Assembly (NCBI GenBank): GCA_937995835.1
Contig: CALKIV010000028.1
Coordinates: 1 to 64,000 of the forward strand
From: an uncultured Dysgonomonas sp.
GTDB lineage: Bacteria; Bacteroidota; Bacteroidia; Bacteroidales; Dysgonomonadaceae
Reading direction: 5' to 3'
DNA length: 64,000 nt
Shown: positions 53,995 through 62,551 of the stretch, one piece after another
Layout of the letters: the number at the start of each line of letters is the position of its first letter
Numbering within the stretch: the stretch's first letter is position 1
Translations under genes and position numbers: made by a program
Notes under the pieces: generated by a model
What the model saw: the letters and a program-made list of their open reading frames with translations, nothing else
Database searches by the model: none
What the model was told of the DNA's origin: nothing

Positions 53995-54699
53995 TTACTC
54001 TATGTTTAAACATGGACATTCTCTGGCACCAAAACTCCATGTTACACTGAACATGGTGAGAGAATACCAATCCTTATTCTTAAAGACGCTACTCTTTATT
54101 TTATAAGGATCATTTAATTGCAATCCCCCTTGCTTGGTGACATCAAAAGAATCGCTGAACAGTCTTCTGAATGAAAATTCGAAACCTAAGTTCAGGCGAT
54201 CTTTCACCTTATATTTTAGTCCTATCCCCATAGGGATGTTTGCATCAAAAAAAGTTTTATCACCTCCTGCAAATGTGAACCCAATGCCTGTGAACACATA
54301 AGGGGTGAATCGTTTTGCACCCAAATATGCAAACTGATCACTATAACTGAAGAAGTTGAACTCAATCTGAGTACCTACTTCGCCAAAGAATCTTTTGAAG
54401 GATGCATGTTGCTCGAATGGAAATGCATTCGAAAAGTCTCTAGTATCACCAGAAACTTGCCCCATCAAAAGATTAGTTTTTAATCCCCAACGCAAATCGA
54501 AATTGTATCTGAATACGCCTCCGAAAGCAGGACCTATATCATTGTATAATTTTGTTTTGTTGGCATCGCCCATATAAAAGCTAACACCAGCCATTCCACC
54601 AATTTCATACTTATAATCGTCTTGAGCCTTAGCAGAAAGCGAATATAAAGAAAAGATGATTAAAAGAAAGGGAATATAGTTGTATTTATTTTTCATCAC
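53995..54699 (-). CDS. PorG-like outer membrane beta-barrel protein (DUF6089 family)
   Basis: 234 residues: signal peptide ending AKAQ, then an eight-stranded barrel-like sequence (YEIGGMAGVSFYMGDANKTK) and a C-terminal FGARECPCLN, with two close cysteines. The order PorG-like, uppS, bamA, ompH, ompH matches the region around porG in Porphyromonas, where PorG is a type IX secretion component. No other type IX genes are in this window, so the function here is uncertain. Confidence 0.75.
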   Translation of the reverse strand: MMKNKYNYIPFLLIIFSLYSLSAKAQDDYKYEIGGMAGVSFYMGDANKTKLYNDIGPAFGGVFRYNFDLRWGLKTNLLMGQVSGDTRDFSNAFPFEQHASFKRFFGEVGTQIEFNFFSYSDQFAYLGAKRFTPYVFTGIGFTFAGGDKTFFDANIPMGIGLKYKVKDRLNLGFEFSFRRLFSDSFDVTKQGGLQLNDPYKIKSSVFKNKDWYSLTMFSVTWSFGARECPCLNIE

Positions 54700-54758
54700 T
54701 GTATTAATAAATCCATATACTCCAATAACGCTAATCTTTCTCTTTAAGTATTTTTGGG

Positions 54759-56234
54759 TTAGTTAATTCTCTTATGAGTCAACTTATTTAAGCGTCCTCT
54801 CCAGATCTTATCTGAATAAGAGACGTTATCTCCTTTGAGTTTTCCGCCGAAAATCCAAACAAAATTATCTTTATCTACGACAACAGAAGGCATATCCATC
54901 CCGTTCTCGATTATATCTTTTTGAAACACTTTCTTTTTATCTGCTTTAGCCCAATGAGATCCATACCCCTTGCTAGTGTAAATAGAATCATTAGAAATCA
55001 TATACATCTCTTTAGCATAAGCGAAAGTGGTTACTCCATGTTTATATTCAGCTAGATCGTCTTTATAACCTTTCACAGCCTCAATCTTGTTGCCGGTCAG
55101 CTCTCTGATTACCCACGATCTATTGATCAATTCTTTCTCAGTATTCTTGCCACCTGTTACCACCAAATATTCTTTTCCTAAACCAATGCCATCACCTGAC
55201 ACTGTTGAGAAATCTGCAATAGGGAAATCACTTGGCACCGTTGGGCTCAAGAAACCTAACTCAGTAGGATTGTCAATATCTGCAATCTTAGCCTTTGCAA
55301 AAACAGATACATCTTTCGATTTTTTTATGATGAAAAGAAGATTGCTAGAAGTTTGATCGTCCAAGCTAGGTAGAGACCCTATAAGGGCAGACACATGATT
55401 GGCAGAGTGCGCTGTCCATTGCGTCCAATCGCCATCTTCCTTCACAGTATAAACTTTTCCATCTTGTGCACCGATCACAAAGTAGCCATCAACTAGCTGG
55501 AAGCTTTTAACAACAACCGAGTTCGACAAAAGATTAGTAGCTTTAATATTTTCCCATACTACAGTTTCTCCCTCTATTTTGCTAGAGTAAAGATATACTT
55601 TCGATCCATCATTGGTCAACGAATAGAAAGTCGTTTTATCTGTATTAGCAATGGTCTTATTTTCACCAACTTTAGGTAAGTTGATAGGTTTCTTGTTTGC
55701 ATCCATCACCCTCATCCAACGGATGGAGTCAGGATCTGAAGTATGAACATTATATATTATAGAATATCTTCTTTCTGTACCATCAGGAGCTATAACTTTT
55801 AGTTCCGGTAAAAAATAACCATCATTTCCTTTTTGGATAAACTGTACAGAGTCTGTTGTATTCCATGTTTCTTCAGGAATAGAGTCATTCCCTTGCTTGT
55901 CTTTATATACCAAATCGATGCGAGCAGGGGTAGAAGAGTAGGACATCGTCAATTTCAACTTAAGAGAATCGAAATTGATCCCTTGTGGCAATGAATCCAC
56001 ATTGTAGATGAGATACGAATTTTTATTAATAATGGTAAAAGCCGTTTTGGCCATTGCCGGAAATCTAGCCGAATCTGCAGCATTGCTTGGTGTTGCTGCA
56101 ATACTGAAACTGGATATCTGTCCATCAGGGCTCAACTCTCCTATTTCATAGTTTGAATCACTATTACAAGAGGTATTAAAAATCAAGAAAGCCAAGCAAC
56201 AGATTACTAGCCTTGTAAAAACTCTTAAATTCAT
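54759..56234 (-). CDS. DUF6242-like exported lipoprotein
   Basis: 491 residues with lipobox NTSC (about residue 23). The N-terminal part (about 35-170) looks like beta-sandwich domains; from about 180 there are propeller-like repeats (TTFYSLTNDGSKVYLYSS, YFVIGAQDGKVYTVKEDG, FAYAKEMYMISNDSIYTS, FVWIFGGKLKGD) with Kelch-like character. This matches the DUF6242 family of Bacteroidales lipoproteins. Function unknown; envelope-associated by signal and position. Confidence 0.78.
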   Translation of the reverse strand: MNLRVFTRLVICCLAFLIFNTSCNSDSNYEIGELSPDGQISSFSIAATPSNAADSARFPAMAKTAFTIINKNSYLIYNVDSLPQGINFDSLKLKLTMSYSSTPARIDLVYKDKQGNDSIPEETWNTTDSVQFIQKGNDGYFLPELKVIAPDGTERRYSIIYNVHTSDPDSIRWMRVMDANKKPINLPKVGENKTIANTDKTTFYSLTNDGSKVYLYSSKIEGETVVWENIKATNLLSNSVVVKSFQLVDGYFVIGAQDGKVYTVKEDGDWTQWTAHSANHVSALIGSLPSLDDQTSSNLLFIIKKSKDVSVFAKAKIADIDNPTELGFLSPTVPSDFPIADFSTVSGDGIGLGKEYLVVTGGKNTEKELINRSWVIRELTGNKIEAVKGYKDDLAEYKHGVTTFAYAKEMYMISNDSIYTSKGYGSHWAKADKKKVFQKDIIENGMDMPSVVVDKDNFVWIFGGKLKGDNVSYSDKIWRGRLNKLTHKRIN

Positions 56235-56267
56235 ATAATTTGGTATGTATTTTACTTATCTAATGTG

Positions 56268-56275
56268 CAAAAGTA
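56268..56275 (-). promoter_or_regulatory. Candidate -7 element for the DUF6242 gene and the envelope operon
   Basis: Minus strand TACTTTTG fits TAnnTTTG, 33 bp before the start codon; the -33 region has only a partial match. Confidence 0.35.
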
Positions 56276-56322
56276 GTAAGATTTTCTGCTTATAAGTCAA
56301 TAAATTGAATATTTATAATTTT

Positions 56323-57378
56323 TTAAAGTTGATCTTTTATCAAATGCACCTGTTTTGAATCTCCCCAAACTCGTTCTTCGGATACCATATTCCAGTCGAT
56401 AGCAGGTGCTTTAACCCCTTCGAGAAATGGCTCACAACCGATTTCGACAAAAGCCTCATCCCACAAATTAGCATTTATTACAGATTGTAAAAGCTTTGCT
56501 CCACCCTCTATCATCATAGAGTTTATACCCTTTGCTTTTAATACTTTAAGGATTGATTGAAAAATATTTTCATCAAATTTGACCTGCACATACTCCAAAT
56601 TTACGTTAGAATCTGCAACAACCTCTTTTTCTGTAAAAACGATTGTGGCCACTGCATGATCATGAATATTACAATCAGAGGGCAATCTTAACGTGCGATC
56701 TACAACGATACGTGTAGGACTTTCACCATGCCAGAGACGTGTAGTCAACGAAGGATTATCTGCCAGCACCGTATTGGTGCCCACCATGATAGCATCAACC
56801 TCTGATCTCAACTTATGAACTAACAGTTTTGTGAAATCATTGGATATGGCCGTTGGCAAATCATTAGCATCTTTTCTTGCTTTATCAATAAAGCCATCTT
56901 TCGATTGCGCCCATTTAAGATAGACATAAGGACGACCTGCCAGTTGCACTTTGTTAAACTCTTTATTCAGTTGCAAGCACTCCTGCTCCAACAGTCCAAC
57001 TTTTGTTTTAATTCCTGCCTCTTGCAACATGCGCACACCTCTGCCCGACACTTTGGGAAATGGGTCTAAACAGCCTATAACCACATTAGGGATCTGCGAA
57101 TCAATGATCAACTGAGCACAAGGAGGGGTTTTTCCATAATGAGAACAAGGCTCTAAAGAAACATACAAAGTAGCATGCTTCAGCAAGCTTTTATCCTTTA
57201 CACTTGCAATGGCATTCACCTCTGCATGTGCTTGACCATATTCCCGATGATAGCCTTCTCCAATTATTTTGTCCTCATGCACTAGCACAGCACCCACCAT
57301 AGGGTTGGGACTCACTGCCCCCCTCCCTTTCTGTGCCAGCTGAATGCATCTGTGCATATATCTAGTGTCAACAATCAT
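56323..57378 (-). CDS. ribD: Bifunctional riboflavin biosynthesis deaminase/reductase
   Basis: 351 residues. The N-terminal deaminase domain has zinc ligands in HAEVNAI and PCSHYGKTPPC; the C-terminal reductase (about 150-351) has IMVGTNTVLADNPSLTTR and MMIEGGAKLLQS. RibD carries out the second and third steps of riboflavin synthesis from GTP. Other rib genes are not in the window. Confidence 0.95.
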   Translation of the reverse strand: MIVDTRYMHRCIQLAQKGRGAVSPNPMVGAVLVHEDKIIGEGYHREYGQAHAEVNAIASVKDKSLLKHATLYVSLEPCSHYGKTPPCAQLIIDSQIPNVVIGCLDPFPKVSGRGVRMLQEAGIKTKVGLLEQECLQLNKEFNKVQLAGRPYVYLKWAQSKDGFIDKARKDANDLPTAISNDFTKLLVHKLRSEVDAIMVGTNTVLADNPSLTTRLWHGESPTRIVVDRTLRLPSDCNIHDHAVATIVFTEKEVVADSNVNLEYVQVKFDENIFQSILKVLKAKGINSMMIEGGAKLLQSVINANLWDEAFVEIGCEPFLEGVKAPAIDWNMVSEERVWGDSKQVHLIKDQL

Positions 57379-57399
57379 CCTCTTCGCTTAATATTTATT

Positions 57400-57777
57400 T
57401 TATCGGCTTGCAACAACCTCAATCTCCACCAATGCCCCTTTCGGCAAATCTTTCACAGCAAAGGCTGAGCGTGCCGGAAACGGAGCTTCAAAAACCTCAG
57501 CGTAAACCTCGTTCATCGCTGCAAAGTCATTGATATCAGACAAAAGAACCATTGTTTTAACAACTGCATGAATGCCCAATCCTGCTTCTTCTAGTATTGC
57601 TTTCACATTGCTCAATGCCTGCTTTGTTTGTTCTTTTATTCCTCCCGAAACGATGTTTCCGGTGACAGGATCGATGGGCAATTGCCCTGAACAAAAGATT
57701 AATCCATTTGCTTCAATAGCCTGACTGTATGGGCCAATAGCTGCGGGAGCTTTTGTTGATGATATAACTTTTTTCAT
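57400..57777 (-). CDS. ridA: RidA-family reactive intermediate deaminase
   Basis: 125 residues from MKKVISSTKAPAAIGPYSQA (ATG 57777; a TTG two codons upstream is less likely). Family motif IGPYSQAIEANGLIF and catalytic Arg in FPARSAFAV; the C-terminal GALVEIEVVA is typical. RidA hydrolyses enamine/imine intermediates released by PLP enzymes. It sits 21 bp before ribD in transcription order. Confidence 0.93.
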   Translation of the reverse strand: MKKVISSTKAPAAIGPYSQAIEANGLIFCSGQLPIDPVTGNIVSGGIKEQTKQALSNVKAILEEAGLGIHAVVKTMVLLSDINDFAAMNEVYAEVFEAPFPARSAFAVKDLPKGALVEIEVVASR

Positions 57778-57794
57778 AGCCAATAGATATATTA

Positions 57795-58535
57795 TTATTT
57801 AAGACCTCGTTGTCTCACTACTTCGTAAATAAGCACCCCTGCAGCCACCGAAACATTGAGCGAATCAATTGTTCCAACTTGAGGTATCTTTACTAAATCG
57901 TCTGACAATCTTAAACTTTCATCCGAAACACCAATATCCTCTGCCCCCATAATAAGTGCCACAGGCCCTTTATAATCTATTTCAGTATAATAGTCTTTGG
58001 CCTTTTCGGTAGCCGAAACCACTTTCAAACCACTATTTCTTAAAAATTTGATAACACCAGATAAACTTTCCTCTTTGCAAACAGGGATAGTCATCAATGC
58101 TCCCGCAGATGTTTTTACAGCATCCGCATTCACACTCACACTACCTCTAGCAGGGATTACAATAGCATCTACACCAGCCACTTCGCAAGTTCTGGCGATA
58201 GCCCCAAAGTTTCTAACATCTGTTATTCCATCCAATATTAAGATAAATGGGTCTTTACCATTCTCGTACAAAAATGGAACGATATCCTCTATCTTCTGAT
58301 ACGTGATAGCCGATAGCAAAGCGATCACTCCTTGGTGATTCTTACGTGTAAACCTGTTCAGACGCTCCATCGGAACACGTTGTACCGGAATATTTAATGG
58401 TTTGAGCAAGTCGAACAGCTCCTTAGACAAGTCACCCTGCAACTCTCTCTTCACCATTATTTTATCTATCTCTTTTCCGGCTTCCACTGCTTCCATAACA
58501 GCACGAATGCCAAAAATCATTTCTTTTTCTTTCAT
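57795..58535 (-). CDS. rlmB: 23S rRNA 2'-O-methyltransferase of the RlmB/TrmH family
   Basis: 246 residues. An N-terminal substrate-binding domain (about 1-80) is followed by the SPOUT trefoil-knot domain with its three motifs: DGITDVRNFGAIARTCEVAG, VALIMGAEDIGVS and IDSLNVSVAAGVLIYE. It uses AdoMet; RlmB methylates G2251 of 23S rRNA in Escherichia coli. Target specificity within the TrmH family is not certain from sequence. Confidence 0.9.
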   Translation of the reverse strand: MKEKEMIFGIRAVMEAVEAGKEIDKIMVKRELQGDLSKELFDLLKPLNIPVQRVPMERLNRFTRKNHQGVIALLSAITYQKIEDIVPFLYENGKDPFILILDGITDVRNFGAIARTCEVAGVDAIVIPARGSVSVNADAVKTSAGALMTIPVCKEESLSGVIKFLRNSGLKVVSATEKAKDYYTEIDYKGPVALIMGAEDIGVSDESLRLSDDLVKIPQVGTIDSLNVSVAAGVLIYEVVRQRGLK

Positions 58536-58605
58536 TATATATAATTGTATATCTTAAATACTGTTTTTCTTAAACTAGAGCTAAAGGTAGAAACAAAAAG
58601 GATTT

Positions 58606-59550
58606 TTAGCTCAATTTGATACTATAAATATCATAAACTACTGCTCTAGCCCCAAACCCTTCTTTCTGAGAAATGAGTCCTTCATTGAGATACAAGCCAT
58701 TGTTCTCTGTAGATATTCCATAATCGAAATATCGTTTCCCGCTTCGCTTTGCTTCTCTTATCACATAGTCAATCAGCAAATCTACGGCGCCAAACTTTCG
58801 CCCTTCTTGCGTAGCCGCTGTATATTGCGCATGTACCACATTTTTAGAAACAAACACGACCTCTCCTCCAAGCATTTCACCTGAAGAAGAAAAAGCTCCA
58901 TACAGTTTAATGTTTTCAGGAAAAAGATTCGATAATTTACTTATCTCTTGTAAAGTATGAACAGGATACGAAGTATATCTTTTCATTAGATTTTGAGATA
59001 AAATTTCCCAAAAAGTAGTATAATCACTTGTTTCCCTCACCACTATACCTTCTCTCTCAGCTTTCTTTAAGCCCGAAATTCTTGACTTAGAGTATTCAAT
59101 ATCATCAGACGAAAACTGAATGGCTGACGAAATTCCTCTAGCTACCAATTGTGCCTTATGCAGAAACAATGCATACAAATCCTCCTCTGCTGGATGTTGG
59201 TGATAAATATGGGGAATTGCCTTGTAAATAATTTCTCTTACTCCTTTATCCTTCAAAAATGTGATCGCACAGTCGAACATTTCTAACACATCCAATGCCT
59301 TAGTCTCTCTACTCGTGATCAGTCCTCCATAAGTTAAGCCTTGGTGAGTGTAAAAAACATCCTCTTTTATATTGCCTGGAAACAAACCGATGATACTATC
59401 ATTTCTGTTAAACAAAATCGATAGATCATCAAACCGATCTGAATGATACTCCATAAAGTCTCTCTGAAACAGGAAAGTACCATTCTTTGATGCTTGAACA
59501 AAGGCATCCCATTGCTTTTTATCTTTATCGGAATAAACTCTAGCTTCCAC
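58606..59550 (-). CDS. FemAB/GNAT-like acyltransferase
   Basis: 314 residues if translation starts at GTG 59550 (VEARVYSDKDKKQWD), which overlaps the previous gene by 11 bp and gives the usual N-terminus; an ATG-led frame up to 59616 would overlap by 77 bp. Conserved: FVQASKNGTFLFQRDFMEYHSDRF split over about 14-37, and a C-terminal GNAT core with GGEVVFVSKNVVHAQYTA and KRYFDYGIST. Related proteins transfer acyl or aminoacyl groups to peptidoglycan or sugar acceptors. Its neighbour suggests an amino-sugar acceptor; this is inference. Confidence 0.78.
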   Translation of the reverse strand: MEARVYSDKDKKQWDAFVQASKNGTFLFQRDFMEYHSDRFDDLSILFNRNDSIIGLFPGNIKEDVFYTHQGLTYGGLITSRETKALDVLEMFDCAITFLKDKGVREIIYKAIPHIYHQHPAEEDLYALFLHKAQLVARGISSAIQFSSDDIEYSKSRISGLKKAEREGIVVRETSDYTTFWEILSQNLMKRYTSYPVHTLQEISKLSNLFPENIKLYGAFSSSGEMLGGEVVFVSKNVVHAQYTAATQEGRKFGAVDLLIDYVIREAKRSGKRYFDYGISTENNGLYLNEGLISQKEGFGARAVVYDIYSIKLS

Positions 59551-60439
59551 TCCTATATTCTTTAAATTTTTCGTAAGAGTTGATATAACCATCCAATCCA
59601 AACTTTTCGGAAGCAAGAGCTAAACAAGTAGCACCAGAGGAATATTCTTTTTCTCGTGCCCAAACTCCCGGAGGGATGTGCAGACCTTGACTAGGACTAT
59701 TTAGACGCACAATCCGTTTATTTACACCATCATCAAGTTCTACTTCAAAACTTCCGGTGGTAGCTATCAACACCTCATGACAATAGCGATGTGCGTGCAT
59801 TCCACGCTCAGCCCCACTTGGGATATCATAAATATAAAAAACACGCTCGATGTCGAATGGAATATTCTTATTGGATTCCACTGGTGTAATGTTTCCTGCT
59901 CGATCTCTAACGATGGGAAACTGAAGAATAGAGCAATCGAAAACGGTGTTATATTGGGGTATACGCACCTCTTTGAGGGTTTTAGCATCAGATGCAGATA
60001 ATATTTCTGACGACTTAGAGCTTTGAATAAAGTCTGTATAATTTCTCAAATATTCTTCTTCACTAAAACTACCCGAATTGAGTATCAAGCAAACTGAATT
60101 TGTAGAAAAGTTGGCCAACGTTCGCCAAGTCATGCACGGCACGTAAAGTGCTTTATAGGAACGGTTTAAAGTATAGACTTTTTCTTCTTCGCCATCATCT
60201 AGAATAACATCGAAACTTCCTGAAAGAGCTATGATCACTTCTTGCTGCGACTTAAAAGCATGACTGCCACGCTCTTGCCCACCCGGCACATCATAAACCC
60301 AATAGGTACGAGCAATGCGAAACGGAACATGAGTTTCGATCTCTAAAAAAGAAAGATTTCCTCTCTCATCCTCCATCTTGGGAAGATCAAAGAAGAACTC
60401 TTTATCCAGATCATACTCTAGTTTTATCTTCTCAGCCAT
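59540..60439 (-). CDS. Tandem-cupin sugar 3,4-ketoisomerase (FdtA/QdtA/WxcM-like)
   Basis: 299 residues made of two cupins of one family, each about 135 residues. The motif is ERGSHAFKSQQEVIIALSGS in the first and ERGMHAHRYCHEVLIATTGS in the second. These enzymes convert dTDP-4-keto-6-deoxyglucose to the 3-keto isomer on the way to amino sugars. The first copy has Phe where the second has the second His of HAH, so only the C-terminal domain may be catalytic. No aminotransferase gene follows; an acyltransferase does. The specific sugar product is unknown. Confidence 0.82.
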   Translation of the reverse strand: MAEKIKLEYDLDKEFFFDLPKMEDERGNLSFLEIETHVPFRIARTYWVYDVPGGQERGSHAFKSQQEVIIALSGSFDVILDDGEEEKVYTLNRSYKALYVPCMTWRTLANFSTNSVCLILNSGSFSEEEYLRNYTDFIQSSKSSEILSASDAKTLKEVRIPQYNTVFDCSILQFPIVRDRAGNITPVESNKNIPFDIERVFYIYDIPSGAERGMHAHRYCHEVLIATTGSFEVELDDGVNKRIVRLNSPSQGLHIPPGVWAREKEYSSGATCLALASEKFGLDGYINSYEKFKEYRSGS

Positions 60440-61698
60440 GGCTCCGGATTTAACTTAGTTCTGCTTTGCCACAATTGAAAATGCATCTGCGAGATATTTG
60501 TATTAGGGTCAGTATAAACCGTTCCCAAGGTCTGACCAGTAGACACCTTATCACCTTTTTTAACTGTCACGGTTTGTATATTTCCATAGAAGGTGTAATA
60601 ATTTCCGTGGCGAATGATGACGCATGTACCATAGCCCGGAAATGAAGAAATATAGGTTATTTCTCCTGTAAATACAGCTTTAGCCTCTGCAGATGCTTGT
60701 GACTGAATATCAATCCCCCCACTTGAGGTTGTAACCCAGCGACCATGCTTCTGAGGACCAAAACGGCTCGTTATCGTATAGTCACCTGATATAGGGAAAG
60801 GCAATCTACCTTTATTGGAAGCAAAATTGTTAGACAATTTGACGTTTTCTTGCGTGGAAACGACAGCCACTGCTGGCTTCGTTGCTGTCCCTTTCGAAGG
60901 TGTATCAGTAGTCTCTTTAGGCTTTTCACCTCCTGTAGAAGCTAGTTCCTGTGCCGCCTTTGCCTCTTGACGAGCCACCTCCTCAGCAATCAACTTTTCG
61001 ATCTGCCTATCCAAAGCTTGCGCTTGCCGTTTTTTCTGATCAAGGATGCGTTGCAAATCTTTTTGATTCTTCTTTGCTTTGTCTACTTCTTCCTGAAAGT
61101 TAAGCTCTTCTTCTTTTAGCTTCTGTTGTTCATTAGCTCGCACTGACAATAGTCCTTCTTTTTCAACTTTAGCCAACTGCAATGAATCTTGCTTCAAACC
61201 TAATAAATCATTTCTGCTTTGTATTTCGCCTGCTTGACGCTTTCTCCATTCTGAATAATCCTGCAAATACTTGAATCTACGATAAGACTCTCCGAGAGAA
61301 CCTCCAGAGAGAACGAACAAGAGATTATTATCTCCTTGCCTATTGCGCATCATGCTAACAATAGCCTTATGATAGGCATCTTTCTTGATCAACAGTTCGC
61401 CCTCCAAGGCTTTCACCTCGGCTGCTATCTCATTCTCTTCCAGCACAATTTGCTCCACTTCTTGCTCCAGTAGTGTAACTATTTTTTGTCGACTTTCAAT
61501 TTGTGAAGACAACAACTTGATTCTGTTAAGTAGGGAAGCCGTATTGATTTGTGTATCCTTCAACAGCCGATCAGTATTCTCAATATCTAGCTGAGCCTGC
61601 AACCTTTGCTTTTCTAAATCTTTCAATTTATTCTTCTGAGCAAAGAGCGCTGACACACAAAATAAGAATATGAGCGTAAGGACTACATTTTTCATCAA
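60424..61698 (-). CDS. EnvC-like murein hydrolase activator with M23 domain
   Basis: 424 residues: signal peptide (1-20), long coiled coil (about 22-245) rich in Lys, Glu and Gln, a low-complexity linker and a C-terminal LytM/M23 domain (about 300-424). The domain has GRWVTTSSGGIDIQS, IIRHGNYYTFYGNIQ and SQMHFQLW. Catalytic zinc ligands look incomplete (GGIDIQ instead of HxGxD), as in EnvC, so it probably activates amidases in daughter-cell separation. Overlaps the cupin gene start by 16 bp. Confidence 0.88.
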   Translation of the reverse strand: MMKNVVLTLIFLFCVSALFAQKNKLKDLEKQRLQAQLDIENTDRLLKDTQINTASLLNRIKLLSSQIESRQKIVTLLEQEVEQIVLEENEIAAEVKALEGELLIKKDAYHKAIVSMMRNRQGDNNLLFVLSGGSLGESYRRFKYLQDYSEWRKRQAGEIQSRNDLLGLKQDSLQLAKVEKEGLLSVRANEQQKLKEEELNFQEEVDKAKKNQKDLQRILDQKKRQAQALDRQIEKLIAEEVARQEAKAAQELASTGGEKPKETTDTPSKGTATKPAVAVVSTQENVKLSNNFASNKGRLPFPISGDYTITSRFGPQKHGRWVTTSSGGIDIQSQASAEAKAVFTGEITYISSFPGYGTCVIIRHGNYYTFYGNIQTVTVKKGDKVSTGQTLGTVYTDPNTNISQMHFQLWQSRTKLNPEPWLRR

Positions 61699-61705
61699 CT
61701 GCTAA

Positions 61706-62551
61706 CTACTTTAGTTTCATATATTCTCCAATAAGATCCAAGATGTCCACTTTCTTATATTTAGAAGGAACAGAAGTGTCAACATTCAGATCTGTATTGA
61801 CATCCAATGTGGAGTATGAAATACCTACATTCATTTTTTTAGCCTTTATGGTCAGATTAGCTTCCATATCAGTAGGGTAAATAAATGCTCCATCTTCTAC
61901 AAATTTGTCATAGTTCCACAACAAAGACACTCCCTTAGAAGAACTATTAATCAGCGTGGAAACTATTCTTTCTGCAGGATTGACAGAAAAAAGATACTCA
62001 ATACTATTATGATCTTGTGTATGCAACAAATACTTATTATCTTCAGCCTTAATATTAAACTTGCTATAATCATTTTTGTTCACACGGTTCTCCCCTGCCA
62101 CAAACAACTGATTGGTCAAAAGAGCTTGTAGATTATAAAAATTGAAAGCGACCATAGCACTCACCCCTGTATCTTTTAAATCCACCTCAGCATAACGTGC
62201 GCTAAGTCTGTCGATCAACACTATTTTTTCGGGGGTAATATCTACTCGCATGGCTTCGGCTCCAATGATTGGAATGCGAACGGAAGCCTGCAACACTTCA
62301 TCTTTCACTAATTTAAAAACAGTTGTCAGCCTTTTACCCTTAACAGTCACGCTACCCTTGGTGGTGATTGTCTTATAGTCCAACTCATGCGAAAGGATAT
62401 CATCTACCACCTCAGTATGGGTTTTAGCCTTCAGTGTTCCATCAGCATCCACCAAAGTTACCTTCTTTGACTTACATCCAGCAAAGAAAAGCAAAGAGAG
62501 CAAGATGCCAACTAATAAATATGATTGTGTATAGGTATATATTTTTTTCAT
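61706..62551 (-). CDS. DUF4292 lipoprotein, LolB/LolA-fold-like
   Basis: 281 residues with lipobox FFAGC (about residue 26). The mature part is a beta-rich domain with KTITTKGSVTVKGKRLTTVF and ADLTIK-like strands, typical of DUF4292, which resembles the lipoprotein carrier fold of LolB. An outer-membrane lipoprotein handling role is plausible but inferred. Start overlaps the TPR gene stop by 4 bp (ATGA) and the EnvC gene follows after 7 bp, so the three are one unit. Confidence 0.85.
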   Translation of the reverse strand: MKKIYTYTQSYLLVGILLSLLFFAGCKSKKVTLVDADGTLKAKTHTEVVDDILSHELDYKTITTKGSVTVKGKRLTTVFKLVKDEVLQASVRIPIIGAEAMRVDITPEKIVLIDRLSARYAEVDLKDTGVSAMVAFNFYNLQALLTNQLFVAGENRVNKNDYSKFNIKAEDNKYLLHTQDHNSIEYLFSVNPAERIVSTLINSSSKGVSLLWNYDKFVEDGAFIYPTDMEANLTIKAKKMNVGISYSTLDVNTDLNVDTSVPSKYKKVDILDLIGEYMKLK

